Positions 26,380-35,528 of a stretch of 64,000 nucleotides of DNA are shown piece by piece. The notes under the pieces were generated by a model. The model made no database searches and had not been told where the DNA came from. It worked only from the letters and a program-made list of their open reading frames with translations. The position numbers and the translations under genes were made by a program. Positions within the stretch are counted from its first letter, which is position 1. Each line of letters starts with the position of its first letter. Location: contig OZ244928.1 of NCBI GenBank assembly GCA_965221985.1, positions 2,480,001-2,544,000 of the forward strand, in the 5' to 3' direction. The stretch comes from J054 sp965221985. GTDB lineage: Bacteria; Pseudomonadota; Gammaproteobacteria; Steroidobacterales; GCA-2729495.

Positions 26380-28209
26380 ATGGAGCACACCGTCGTATTG
26401 CTGGCCAGCATTGGCGTATTGTCCCTGGTCTCTCAATGGTTGGCCTGGCGCCTCAACTTGCCCGCCATCGTGTTCTTGCTGGTCGCGGGTATCGTCCTGG
26501 GTCCTGGCCTCGGATTGCTGAATCCTGATGCGCTATTCGGCGAGTTGTTGTTTCCCTTCGTGTCATTGGCCGTCGCAGTCATCTTGTTCGAGGGCAGCTT
26601 GACGCTTAACCGTGAGGAAATCCGTGGCCACGGCGATGTGGTGCGCAATATGGTGTCGGTGGGTTTTCTGGTGACCTGGGTTATCACCGCGCTGGCCGCG
26701 CGCTTCTTGGTCGGCATGTCTTGGCCCATTGCCGTGCTATTTGGCGCCATTATGGTTGTGACGGGACCGACGGTAATCGTGCCCATGGTACGCGCCGTGC
26801 GGCCCAATCATCGCATCGCGAACATTCTGCGTTGGGAAGGCATTTTGATCGATCCCGTCGGTGCAATCCTTGCCGTTTTGACATTCGAAGTGATCTTGGC
26901 CACCGGGTTTTCAGCGGCGGCGGGCGAAGCTATCGTCGTTTTAATGCGCGAACTGGCGGTGGGCGTCGCCGTGGGCGTGGCTTTCGGTTACTTTTGGGGT
27001 TATGCCTTGCGCGCCATGTGGGTACCCGATTTTCTGCAGAACGTATCGACACTTCTGCTGGTTTTCGCCTGCTTTGCCCTGGCCGACGTCTTAGCTCCTG
27101 AATCCGGGCTGCTTAGCGTAACCATCATGGGCGTTTGGCTCGCCAATATGCGTGGCGTGCATTTGGAGGAAATTCTCGACTTCAAAGAGAGTTTGAGCCT
27201 GCTACTGATTTCGGGTTTATTCATTTTGCTGGCCGCGCGACTGGACTTTGCGCAAATTCAGGCCCTGGGGTGGCCGGCGCTGGGCGTGTTACTGGCGATT
27301 CAATTCATCGCACGCCCGCTCAAGGTAGCGGTCTGTGCCCGCGATTCCGATTTGACTACCCAGGAACGTGCCGCCCTGAGTTGGATTGCCCCGCGCGGTA
27401 TCGTCGCGGCCGCCATTTCCGCGCTATTCGCCATTCGCTTGGAGGCGAATGGTTATGAGGATGCGGCGTTGCTGGTACCGCTGACTTTTGTGGTGATTGT
27501 CGGCACCGTGATTTTTCAGAGTCTGACGGCGGGACCCCTATTGCGTTTTCTGGGCGTTTCGGCGCCGCCGGCAACCGGCTTATTGATCGCGGGCAGCGGA
27601 CCGGTGCCGCGCGCAATTGCCGCGGTCCTGCACGAGCACAAGCTGCCCGTGCTGGTAGCCGATTCAGCCTGGGATGGTATTCGGACAGCGCGCATGGCGG
27701 GCTTGCGGACTTATTTTGGCAACCCGGCTTCGGATCACGCCGAGCGTTCCATGGATCTGACGGGCATTGGCAAGCTCCTGGCGCTATCCCGGCGCACGGA
27801 CCACAATGACTTACTCTGCACGCATTTTGCCGGCGTCTTTGGGCGTGACGCGGTTTATAGCCTACCCGCGACTTTGGATGACGACGGCGTGAAAGCCGAC
27901 AAATATGCCGTGGCTTCTTCGCGACGTGGCCGTCGCGCCTTTGGTGCCGACCTCAGTTTGGCGAAACTGGGTAGTTTGCTGGCGCAAGGGAGTGAAATTC
28001 GGGTCACGGGACTCAGCGATGCGTTTGACTATGCCGCTTATCGTGAGCAGCAAGGTGCCCGTTCTACGCCCTTGTTCGCTTGGAATGAAAAAGGCCTGCT
28101 TCAGTTCTACACCGCCGACAGCGAACCGAAACCCGAGGCTGGGTGGAAAATTGCCGGATTGTTCAAGCCGGCCGAGGAGACCGCGGAGGCGGATAGTCAG
28201 GAACCATAA
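26380..28209 (+). CDS. CPA1-type cation:proton antiporter with C-terminal TrkA-N-like domain
   Basis: A 609-residue membrane protein. The first ~395 residues hold about 12-13 helices of the Na+/H+ exchanger fold, including GPTVIVPMVRAVRPN and WIAPRGIVAAAISALFA, typical of NhaP-like CPA1 members. A cytoplasmic Rossmann-like domain follows (GLLIAGSGPVPRAIAAVL, near 400-500), with the glycine-rich loop of an RCK/TrkA-N domain, so a nucleotide may regulate it. The C-terminal tail is acidic. The transported ion (Na+ or K+) cannot be read from sequence. Confidence 0.88.
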   Translation: MEHTVVLLASIGVLSLVSQWLAWRLNLPAIVFLLVAGIVLGPGLGLLNPDALFGELLFPFVSLAVAVILFEGSLTLNREEIRGHGDVVRNMVSVGFLVTWVITALAARFLVGMSWPIAVLFGAIMVVTGPTVIVPMVRAVRPNHRIANILRWEGILIDPVGAILAVLTFEVILATGFSAAAGEAIVVLMRELAVGVAVGVAFGYFWGYALRAMWVPDFLQNVSTLLLVFACFALADVLAPESGLLSVTIMGVWLANMRGVHLEEILDFKESLSLLLISGLFILLAARLDFAQIQALGWPALGVLLAIQFIARPLKVAVCARDSDLTTQERAALSWIAPRGIVAAAISALFAIRLEANGYEDAALLVPLTFVVIVGTVIFQSLTAGPLLRFLGVSAPPATGLLIAGSGPVPRAIAAVLHEHKLPVLVADSAWDGIRTARMAGLRTYFGNPASDHAERSMDLTGIGKLLALSRRTDHNDLLCTHFAGVFGRDAVYSLPATLDDDGVKADKYAVASSRRGRRAFGADLSLAKLGSLLAQGSEIRVTGLSDAFDYAAYREQQGARSTPLFAWNEKGLLQFYTADSEPKPEAGWKIAGLFKPAEETAEADSQEP

Positions 28210-28360
28210 TAGAGAGCCTAGGGTAGAGCGGTATCCGCAATTTTAGTGTGGCGGGCATCCCTCACTAGCCCTGGCTCGCTCTGGCGCCGTGCACCTCGGA
28301 TCCGCTTCGTCTTTCGATAAAAAAACTTTTAATTCAATATCTTATATTAACTAATTAATA

Positions 28361-29059
28361 CTAGTTAAAGGTTTTTTCGATAGCGATTCGCAAGGCATTC
28401 TTCGCCCCGGAGGGCATGAAGCTGCCATGGGCGCTGAGTAGAGCGTCAAATTCTAGACTTAGCAATTTCTCGAATTCGCCCCGCAAGGATGTCTGTTCCG
28501 GCGTCATGTACTTAAGCCAGAACGGCCCGATGATCATCCGCTTCGGAAAGCCAATCAGCGGCATTAGCGCACGGGCCGGTAAACTGTGATGGCGGTAGTC
28601 GCCATAGTTCTGCACCGCGTCGCAAGTCAGCAGCAAGCCTGTGCCGCGCTGAACGAGCAGGGCGCTTTCCGGCTGTTTGGTTCCGGCGAAACAATAAAAC
28701 TTCGCCGCGGGAAAGGGGAGCGTGGTGTCGCTACTGAATTCTCGATCAATGCGCGGCTGCGGGTAGGTGACGCCGCCAGGCTGACACCAAAACTCTGCGC
28801 CAAACCGTTGGACGTAGTAGGGGTCGTCTACCCCATGCATCGCGCCGAGCCGAATGACGCGGACCACTTTTCCCAGCGACTCGAGCTTTGTCTCACCCTC
28901 TGCGCTTAGCCGCAGCGGATTGACCACAGACAGTTCACGGCCATCCCGGATGATGGCCATGTTTCGCGAGATACGCATGAACGCGTTCATACGGTGCGTG
29001 CCGCGAACCATGAAAACGTCCTCGGCAATATTCGTGATGGGGTCGTGTGAGGGAATCAT
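28361..29059 (-). CDS. metallo-beta-lactamase-fold-like protein without the canonical metal motif
   Basis: A 232-residue protein. The order of strands (IAEDVFMVRGTHRMNAFMRISRNMAIIRDG, later LLLTCDAVQNYG and LLSAHGSFMP) follows the metallo-beta-lactamase fold. However, the HxHxDH box is absent: GAMHGVDDPYYVQRFGAEFW stands where it should be. It resembles MBL-like proteins often labelled DUF4336. Activity is doubtful or different. The 150 bases between its end and the convergent antiporter hold an AT-rich stretch of oligo-A and TTAATTAAT-like sequence. Confidence 0.6.
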   Translation of the reverse strand: MIPSHDPITNIAEDVFMVRGTHRMNAFMRISRNMAIIRDGRELSVVNPLRLSAEGETKLESLGKVVRVIRLGAMHGVDDPYYVQRFGAEFWCQPGGVTYPQPRIDREFSSDTTLPFPAAKFYCFAGTKQPESALLVQRGTGLLLTCDAVQNYGDYRHHSLPARALMPLIGFPKRMIIGPFWLKYMTPEQTSLRGEFEKLLSLEFDALLSAHGSFMPSGAKNALRIAIEKTFN

Positions 29060-29216
29060 AGAATGCTTGGCACTTAACGGTTTGTGAGTAGCTTACGTTG
29101 CTCAGGCTATTGGCGTCACTAGCCGTTCACACGATATGGCCGCGCCCTGGCCGCTGGTGCCTTGACGCGAACTTGGTCCATGCCAAATGGTCTTAGAAAC
29201 GAGGAGGGCGAATCAA

Positions 29217-30206
29217 ATGGGACAGTTAGTAGACGGTACCTGGAAGGATGATTGGTATGACACCAAGTCCACCGGCGGGCGATTTGTGCGCGAAAATTCA
29301 TCGTTTCGCCACTGGGTGACAGCCACCGGCGAGGCGGGACCCAGCGGAGATGGCGGGTTCAAGGCAGAGCCGGGACGCTATCATTTGTATGTGTCCTTAG
29401 CCTGCCCTTGGGCGCACCGGGCTTTGATTTTCCGCAAACTCAAGGGCCTGGAGTCCGCCATTTCGCTATCAGTTGTTAATCCTTATATGGCGAACAGGGG
29501 TTGGACCTTCGACCCGGCTCCTGGCGTCATTCCCGACGCAGTCAATGGCCGTGAGTGCTTGCATGAGATTTATACACTGGCGAATGGAAAGTTTACCGGT
29601 CGCGTCACCGTACCAGTTTTGTGGGACAAGCAGCGCAAGACAATAGTGTCGAACGAGTCAGCGGAAATTATTCGCATGCTGAATTACGCCTTCGATGGCG
29701 TCGGTGCGACGGCAGTTGATTACTATCCGGCTGTCTTAAGATCCGAAATTGACGCGCTCAATGACATTATCTATTCGACGGTGAACAACGGTGTCTACAA
29801 AGCCGGGTTTGCGACCGAGCAAGATGTGTATGAGGAAGCGGTAAATGCGTTATTCGTAACCCTGGATGAGCTAGAACAGCGGCTATCGCAGCAACGCTAT
29901 CTCCTGGGCTCAGTCCTTACCGAAGCCGACTGGCGATTATTCACCACCTTGCTGAGGTTCGACCCGGTGTATGTGGGCCACTTCAAGTGTAACAAGCGCC
30001 GGCTGATGGACTATGAACATCTGTGGGGCTACGTCTGCGAGCTCTATCAAATCCCGGGAGTCGCCGAGACCGTCGACCTCAGTCACATCCGGGAGCATTA
30101 CTATCGGAGTCATTCAGCGATAAATCCAAACGGCATTGTTCCGGTAGGTCCGGACATCGACTATGGGCAAGCACATGAGCGCAGCCGCTTTGCATCGGCT
30201 GCCTAG
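29217..30206 (+). CDS. glutathionyl-hydroquinone reductase (Xi-class glutathione transferase)
   Basis: A 329-residue member of the YqjG/PcpF group. The catalytic Cys sits in SLACPWAHRALIFRKLKGL near residue 60, and the opening GRFVRENSSFRHWV is characteristic. A C-terminal all-helical GST domain follows (VNNGVYKAGFATEQ, EADWRLFTTLLRFD). These enzymes reduce glutathionyl-hydroquinones using glutathione. The start at 29217 is supported by GAGGAGGG; the frame opens 10 codons earlier. It is the last core-type gene before the accessory region. Confidence 0.93.
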   Translation: MGQLVDGTWKDDWYDTKSTGGRFVRENSSFRHWVTATGEAGPSGDGGFKAEPGRYHLYVSLACPWAHRALIFRKLKGLESAISLSVVNPYMANRGWTFDPAPGVIPDAVNGRECLHEIYTLANGKFTGRVTVPVLWDKQRKTIVSNESAEIIRMLNYAFDGVGATAVDYYPAVLRSEIDALNDIIYSTVNNGVYKAGFATEQDVYEEAVNALFVTLDELEQRLSQQRYLLGSVLTEADWRLFTTLLRFDPVYVGHFKCNKRRLMDYEHLWGYVCELYQIPGVAETVDLSHIREHYYRSHSAINPNGIVPVGPDIDYGQAHERSRFASAA

Positions 30207-30309
30207 TTTGGCGGGGAGATTGACCACGCGGCACTAATGGCGTCGCCGACATCGACGAGACGGTTGACGTCGCCGATGCGCAGAGGGCGGTTAGACCTAA
30301 CTATTCCGC

Positions 30310-30322
30310 AAAAGTTGGGTAT
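30310..30322. repeat. left flanking repeat of the integrase-Gabija unit (candidate)
   Basis: AAAAGTTGGGTAT lies in the 146-base gap after the GST gene. AAGAGTTGGGCAT (11 of 13 identical, same orientation) lies at 34714-34726, and the perfect 10-mer complement CCCAACTTTT at 34700-34709. The two sites bracket the integrase, gajA and gajB. They are short enough that chance is possible. Confidence 0.3.
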
Positions 30323-30352
30323 CGGATAGGTGATTTCGGAAGCCCAAGGTAC

Positions 30353-32116
30353 CTAGGTGCAGTGGGCGATGAGCGGGCTTGCGTCATTATCTGGCCGAAT
30401 TATCGTCCAATCTCGAGTGGCGCGGGTTATCGCGACGTAGAAAAGCCGTTTATCATCCTCCGAATCCGAATAGAATCGTTCGGAACCGTTTGCTATGACA
30501 ACTGCGTCAAACTCCCGGCCTTTTGCCTGATGTGCGGTCATCACAAACAACCCTTTGTCTATCGGAGTAAAGCGATGCGCAGCTTCTGCCACGCTTGACG
30601 CATACGCGTTAACCATGCTCTCGAAGTCCGATTCATCAGTTAGTTGATGCGCAGCTTGCTGAATCGGCCACACGGCATCGCGCCGCGGTAGGTGGTGACC
30701 CATAGCCTCGCAATCTGCTACGACCTTTGCCAGCGTGTCGAGATATGCTTTGGGTCCGATCTCATACAGCGGAGCCAGTTGTGTAAGGATTCGTGATGCA
30801 GCAGTACCTGCTCTCTTCGTATTCAACGAATCGGGGCCCGTTCTTTGCCTTACTTGTTTCAGAGTGGAATCCGCGAGGGTGGGAACTATGCTCTCCAATC
30901 GGTCCAGCAAGTGGAGCGCCACACCTTGACTGTCCTGGATCAACGGGAGCTGTTCGATATCTGTACGACATTCCTCAAAGTGTGCAGATCCAACCCGCTT
31001 TGGAAACAAGCCGGCGGAGCACAGGTAGTTTTGTAGCTGCCAAACCTCCGTATTTGTGTTCATTAAGACAGCAATGCTCTTACATCCGCGTTCAAATGCT
31101 CGCAGCACTGAGACCTTCACCTTTCCTTTCAACGCGTTCAACCCGTACTGGGACGGATAGGTTTCGACTAGAAAGTGATCCGGCGATTGGGCTGGTTTGT
31201 CTACACCTTGGAGACGATCTCGAACTGCAAGCAACCAGTCACCAACGTCAGGCTGATGATGCCAACGATGCGGAGTACCCAGGGTGAATTGGCCACCACA
31301 TTGATCGATATGCAGCTGGAGTCTCTCGGGGCTGGCACCGCGAAATCCGTGAATCAGCTGCATGGGATCTGCGAAAACGACCAACCGCTTACGACCAAGT
31401 CTCCGGACAATAGCGTCTTGAAGGGCTGATGCATCCTGATGTTCATCCGCTATCACTATTGGATAACGCGTCGAATACGCTTCTGCAACTGCGGGAAACG
31501 ATTCGAGTAGTTTCCAAAAGAGAGCGCCAAGGTCGTCGAATACTAAGCGTCCGGCGGCATGCTCCTCATGTACGGATGGCAGGATATCCTCTACTGGTAT
31601 TTCTTCAGATAATCTCTCATCGCGGAATTCATGAAACTCAAACTCCGCAAAAGCCTCCAATAGCCCAGCGTGTTTGCGCAACTCCTGGAAGACCGGCTCG
31701 TTAGTAGCACGCAACCTATCATTACGATTCTTTTGAGAGACAATTTCTGGCTTCAGCGGCAGTCCCAAGGCACGGCAATACGAGCTTACTGCGGACCAGA
31801 AGAAGCGGTGGTAGTTTGAAATTGTGATGCGACGTCGAGCAGCAGGACTGAGTTGCCGCCTAGCTTCTTCTTCCAGCTGTGCTCGTGCTTGGCACGAAAA
31901 GGTCAGGAGTAGTACTTGAGCAGGTGCCTCGACCTGACGCGAGAGTGTGCCGGCTAAGCGAATGGACAAGAATGTCTTTCCAGTACCTGGCGGGGCAGAA
32001 ACCACAACATGTTCTTCGCTACACGCGCAGACAGCGTCATGATCGTCATCGGTTCGCGCTTCACTCACGGGCTCATGCGCACTTCGGTCCCCACCGGGCA
32101 TGACTTTGCCACCCAT
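30353..32116 (-). CDS. gajB: Gabija system helicase (GajB-like, UvrD family)
   Basis: A 587-residue superfamily 1 helicase: Walker A in SAPPGTGKTFLS near residue 40, Walker B IVIADEHQDAS near 235, motif V MTAHQAKGREFD near 528 and motif VI LFYVAITRATRDW near 560. In Gabija, GajB acts with the OLD-family nuclease GajA on phage DNA. Here it directly follows gajA and overlaps it by 52 bases (36 if the ATG at 32101, preceded by GGGTGG, is used). The Gabija assignment rests on this pairing with a class 2 OLD protein; the helicase alone would be just UvrD-like. It ends near a flanking repeat and a core gene. Confidence 0.82.
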   Translation of the reverse strand: MGGKVMPGGDRSAHEPVSEARTDDDHDAVCACSEEHVVVSAPPGTGKTFLSIRLAGTLSRQVEAPAQVLLLTFSCQARAQLEEEARRQLSPAARRRITISNYHRFFWSAVSSYCRALGLPLKPEIVSQKNRNDRLRATNEPVFQELRKHAGLLEAFAEFEFHEFRDERLSEEIPVEDILPSVHEEHAAGRLVFDDLGALFWKLLESFPAVAEAYSTRYPIVIADEHQDASALQDAIVRRLGRKRLVVFADPMQLIHGFRGASPERLQLHIDQCGGQFTLGTPHRWHHQPDVGDWLLAVRDRLQGVDKPAQSPDHFLVETYPSQYGLNALKGKVKVSVLRAFERGCKSIAVLMNTNTEVWQLQNYLCSAGLFPKRVGSAHFEECRTDIEQLPLIQDSQGVALHLLDRLESIVPTLADSTLKQVRQRTGPDSLNTKRAGTAASRILTQLAPLYEIGPKAYLDTLAKVVADCEAMGHHLPRRDAVWPIQQAAHQLTDESDFESMVNAYASSVAEAAHRFTPIDKGLFVMTAHQAKGREFDAVVIANGSERFYSDSEDDKRLFYVAITRATRDWTIIRPDNDASPLIAHCT

Positions 32117-33888
32117 TCTCCAATCGATGTCAATCCATCACCGAAAATCGTGGGCACCCCTGATGCCTTAACGATTGCGCCTGCAAAGATTCTCGCCTGA
32201 CGTGCTCCCTTTAGGTCAAATGGAGATGTCGTCTTCGAACCTAGTGCCTTAGCGATGAGAGACCTGGCATCCCCTTTGCTTAGGCAATTGAGAAGCCCGT
32301 CTAGGTCGTCTGAAGCTTTCATATTCTCCCTGTCCTGCTGCTCTACATGATCGCTACGACTTATCAAGTCTTCCTTCTGTGCATCCCACGAATACGACCG
32401 ATCATTGGCAACCTCGGTCATACCTACACACAGTGAACTAATCGGACAGCCAAGAGCTAGGGCGAGTTCGAGGTTCGTCGCTTGCTCTTTATCGTAGATC
32501 AGGAACGCGGCGCAATTATTCTCCGCTCTTAGTTTCTCTATAACGCTTCGAACGCTATCGGTATCCAATTCTGCCAGCGCCACCACTGGTTTGCCGGCTG
32601 ACGCAAGTAGCGCAGCCATCATCGGCATGTGTGGGACTCCTTCGCAGTTTATAAACTCAAGCCCAATGGTCGCCTGAGATTGGACTCGTCCGGAGTCAAA
32701 AAGAGACGACCAGAATACATCCAGCACCGCCCGGTCACCGGGGCCTTCGACAAGCATAGGTATTCTAGAAAACAACCCTCGGACTACAGGGCCATCTACT
32801 CGCCGTTCATAGGCTTGACGGATTGGGGGGGACACGGTGTCCCTTAGATGAATCGGCGGTCCATGCTCTTGAATAAGCAAAAACTCGTCGATCTCAAACG
32901 CACGGACGATTTGAGGTGAATGCGTCACTACGAAGAGTTGACCACCATCGCGACTAACACCCTTTAGTAAATCGGCGATCTGAGCTTGGCGCAGAGGCTC
33001 TAGCGCTTCCTCCGGCTCTTCGAATGCACCAATGATTTTCGCGGCGTTAGCTTTTGACAGTCTAAGCAGTGCGCTTATTAGAAGAAGTCGCTGGATTCCA
33101 CGCCCATGTAGCGAAAGGGGTATTTGCGCGCCGCCGGAGGGCAGCGACAGCCGCAAAGTTTGCAAGATTTCCCGTTGGGTGACTGCCCCAGTTTCGAACT
33201 GCGGTTGTTCCTTTTCATCCAAGAGTCCTAAGTCTCGCAGATCATCACCTAGAGAGGTGAGCATAGGCTCGACGGATGGGTCTTGGTTGATTACGCCCGT
33301 TCCTTCGGCGAGTGCGTGTCGCAATGCATCTGTGCAAGACGTCAGATCAATATCAGAAAAAAGCCGGTCTAGCACACCACCTTGATAGAACGACAAGTGC
33401 CAACTGGGATCCCGAATACGAGCATCGAACACCCAGCCAACTAGAGCCCGTAACCCCGGTCGGAACAACGCGCCTTGGGACTCCGTCTTGGAAAATTCGT
33501 GATGGAGTGTCATTTCTGAAGTAGCTCGCGCGCGAACTACTACAGCTGGATCAGTGTTGTCTCCTCCAGGCTCGGGTACAACGATTCGATTGGTTTTGTC
33601 CCAACCTTCTAAGTGATCTGGTATCTCACCGGTAAACTCATCTTGAAGATCCGTGAGCACGGCTTCGATCATGAAGCCTTGTGACGGATCTCTATTTAAG
33701 AAGTCCGTCTCTCTGGGTATCAAACGTGGTCTTCCGAACCCGGGATGAAATAGTGTGTCCAGCGCGTGCAAAACCGTGCTTTTGCCGGCGTTATTTGGAC
33801 CCAGAATTACGTTGGCATCACCCGGAAACACCTCAAGGCGTTCTATTCCACGAAACCTCTCTATTGTGAGTTTACGGATGTGCACCAA
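32065..33888 (-). CDS. gajA: Gabija system OLD-family ATPase-nuclease (GajA-like)
   Basis: A 607-residue class 2 OLD protein. An ABC-type ATPase domain opens it, with Walker A ILGPNNAGKST near residue 30, a signature region LHGRGIQRLLLISALLRL near 265, GAFEEPEEAL and the switch His in VVTHSPQIV. A TOPRIM nuclease domain follows near 385: Glu in MLVEGPGDRAV and Asp pair in LAELDTD. Class 2 OLD proteins paired with a UvrD-like helicase are the Gabija nucleases, which nick phage DNA. The start follows the integrase by 35 bases, so integrase, gajA and gajB look like one transcript. Confidence 0.87.
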   Translation of the reverse strand: MVHIRKLTIERFRGIERLEVFPGDANVILGPNNAGKSTVLHALDTLFHPGFGRPRLIPRETDFLNRDPSQGFMIEAVLTDLQDEFTGEIPDHLEGWDKTNRIVVPEPGGDNTDPAVVVRARATSEMTLHHEFSKTESQGALFRPGLRALVGWVFDARIRDPSWHLSFYQGGVLDRLFSDIDLTSCTDALRHALAEGTGVINQDPSVEPMLTSLGDDLRDLGLLDEKEQPQFETGAVTQREILQTLRLSLPSGGAQIPLSLHGRGIQRLLLISALLRLSKANAAKIIGAFEEPEEALEPLRQAQIADLLKGVSRDGGQLFVVTHSPQIVRAFEIDEFLLIQEHGPPIHLRDTVSPPIRQAYERRVDGPVVRGLFSRIPMLVEGPGDRAVLDVFWSSLFDSGRVQSQATIGLEFINCEGVPHMPMMAALLASAGKPVVALAELDTDSVRSVIEKLRAENNCAAFLIYDKEQATNLELALALGCPISSLCVGMTEVANDRSYSWDAQKEDLISRSDHVEQQDRENMKASDDLDGLLNCLSKGDARSLIAKALGSKTTSPFDLKGARQARIFAGAIVKASGVPTIFGDGLTSIGEWVAKSCPVGTEVRMSP

Positions 33889-33923
33889 GCTATCCTTTGT
33901 CTAGACTTTCTATCTTCGTTTAC

Positions 33924-34577
33924 CTAAAGCTCAAGTGCTGTGTAGATGGATTCAATTTCTTCATCTTGAATGCATAGATAAGACAACGTCTGCTGTTGAC
34001 TGGCGTGCCCAAAAGCCTGCATTAGAAGCGGAATAGGGGTATCTTGCTTTGTGCGCTGCATGTAGCCCCACGTCTTCCTCAGTGTATGGCTACCATAGTT
34101 TCCTCTTAGATTTACTTTGCGGCACCAGTCCTTCACGAGATTGTTCAACGTCGGAACTGACAACGGTTTATCGGGTTGTCTTCCGGCAAACAGATACGCA
34201 TCGTCGTCGACCCAGGACAAATCTCGGACTTTGAGCGCTTTGCGATCCAGGTGCTCGAGCAGTTTTTGAATGGCCTCGTAGCAACCAGTGTTCATCGTCA
34301 CGGCGCGGTACTTCTTGGTTTTCTTCTGTTTGACCTCCAGCCGATCACCGGGCTGCAGGTGTCGAACCTGACCGAGGCGAATCGATAGCAACTCAGATGC
34401 GCGGTACGCCGTGTTAATGCCGACGACGAACAACGCAAAGTTTCGAGGGGAGGGTGCCAAGTACTTTTTGAGATTGTTGATCGCGTTGACCGTTCGAATC
34501 GGCTCGACCTTGATCGTGTCGCCCAGCTTTGGGTGATTCGGGTTAGGGATTTCGGCAATCAGCGATTCGGTGTGCAT
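33924..34577 (-). CDS. tyrosine recombinase/integrase (short, catalytic-domain type)
   Basis: A 217-residue tyrosine recombinase with all active-site positions: Arg in TAYRASEL, Lys in KKTKKYRAV, the His-x-x-Arg box SHTLRKTWG, His in FGHASQQQ and Tyr in LSYLCIQ. It lacks the N-terminal core-binding domain of long phage integrases and is about the size of FimB-type enzymes. It is the first gene of the operon with gajA and gajB, 35 bases upstream of gajA. It may mobilise this unit, or invert or excise DNA nearby. Upstream inverted repeats could be its binding sites. Confidence 0.88.
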   Translation of the reverse strand: MHTESLIAEIPNPNHPKLGDTIKVEPIRTVNAINNLKKYLAPSPRNFALFVVGINTAYRASELLSIRLGQVRHLQPGDRLEVKQKKTKKYRAVTMNTGCYEAIQKLLEHLDRKALKVRDLSWVDDDAYLFAGRQPDKPLSVPTLNNLVKDWCRKVNLRGNYGSHTLRKTWGYMQRTKQDTPIPLLMQAFGHASQQQTLSYLCIQDEEIESIYTALEL

Positions 34578-34654
34578 TGCTTAAGTTTTTAAGAAAATCT
34601 TCAAAAGTTAAGGAAAATTTTTCAGCGAGCAGGTATCAGAATGCGCCTGAACTG

Positions 34655-34713
34655 ACATAAAAGTCAATAATATCAATTGTATAGAGTAATTCTAAGAATC
34701 CCAACTTTTATGT
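34655..34713. repeat. 10-bp perfect inverted repeat upstream of the integrase
   Basis: ACATAAAAGT at 34655-34664 and its exact complement ACTTTTATGT at 34704-34713 lie 39 bases apart in the 174-base gap between the integrase and the upstream gene. The region is AT-rich. Such paired arms suit recombinase or repressor binding; this is inference. Apart from these and the hairpin below, I see no gene in the gap. Confidence 0.4.
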
Positions 34714-34723
34714 AAGAGTTGGG
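34700..34723 (-). terminator. terminator-like hairpin after the toxin-antitoxin operon
   Basis: CCCAACT (34700-34706) pairs with AGTTGGG (34717-34723), extendable to 11 pairs with one mismatch. It lies 28 bases after the stop of the third gene of the toxin-antitoxin operon and is followed on that strand by only a short T-rich run (ATTCTTAG). It is a weak intrinsic terminator at best, and it overlaps the inverted repeats that may serve the integrase. Confidence 0.35.
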
Positions 34724-34751
34724 CATAGCCGCTGTACGTGTCGCAGTTACT

Positions 34752-35528
34752 CTAGGATTTGACCGGCGGTGGCTCGACGAGCGTGAGTTTGCGGTCTGGC
34801 GGCGGAACTGTCATTTTGACAATCTCGTACTGAAATGATTCGGGCGCGATGAATCGCTCACGGGCGTATCCGTCTATGTCCTTGCCGACGATTTGAATCA
34901 ACCCATCATCTTTCGCCGCAATCTTCATTACCCGAATGTATTCGCCGTTTGGCAAGTGGACAATCAGCTCTACTCGATGTCTTAGATCAGCATCGCGATG
35001 CCGACGGTCTGTTAGTCGATGTAAGGCGCACTTGACGATCCGGGATGCCTTAGATGCTATGCGCACTAGAGGCGCATCATGAAGCAGAGGTCTATCCCCA
35101 AAACCTACGGCGGCGCTAGGGATCGATCGCTGTGCAGCGAGTGCGGCTTCGCGTATCGGTATTGTTAGGTTGGCAATGGACCGCGCCAGGTGGAGTCGTT
35201 CAGCGACGATAGGAGTGGTGATTGCCTCAAAGCGCTTCGCTATGGCTTGGGACTCGATGACTATTCCTTGGACTCGACTGGACACTTCCAATGCTGGCTG
35301 ATCGACCCGCGAATAGGCATCTGCAAGTGCTTTTGCCGAGGAAATCGTATTGACAAGATTCTGTGGAACGGTAATTGATGGCATCCGCAATTGATCCGCG
35401 ACTCGGCTTGAGATGTCCAAGTGGCTCTTGGTCGCTTCGATCAGACTCAGCGACTTTGCGCTGTGCGGCTGTAGCTGTGCCAAGGCGTGATCGGTTGCCG
35501 ATGTCGGCACTGTGATCTGAATCGTCAT
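34752..35528 (-). CDS. unknown protein in a toxin-antitoxin operon
   Basis: A 258-residue protein I do not recognise. The N-terminal ~150 residues are helical and low in complexity, with recurring short ITVP/ITTPI/LTIPI motifs. The C-terminal ~80 residues look like a small beta domain (VELIVHLPNGEYIRVMKIA ... VKMTVPPPDRKL) with a Pro-rich tail. Its ATG overlaps the antitoxin stop by ATGA, so translation is probably coupled. It could be a third toxin-antitoxin component, a chaperone-like protein or an effector; nothing in the sequence decides this. It is followed by a terminator-like hairpin. Confidence 0.7.
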   Translation of the reverse strand: MTIQITVPTSATDHALAQLQPHSAKSLSLIEATKSHLDISSRVADQLRMPSITVPQNLVNTISSAKALADAYSRVDQPALEVSSRVQGIVIESQAIAKRFEAITTPIVAERLHLARSIANLTIPIREAALAAQRSIPSAAVGFGDRPLLHDAPLVRIASKASRIVKCALHRLTDRRHRDADLRHRVELIVHLPNGEYIRVMKIAAKDDGLIQIVGKDIDGYARERFIAPESFQYEIVKMTVPPPDRKLTLVEPPPVKS

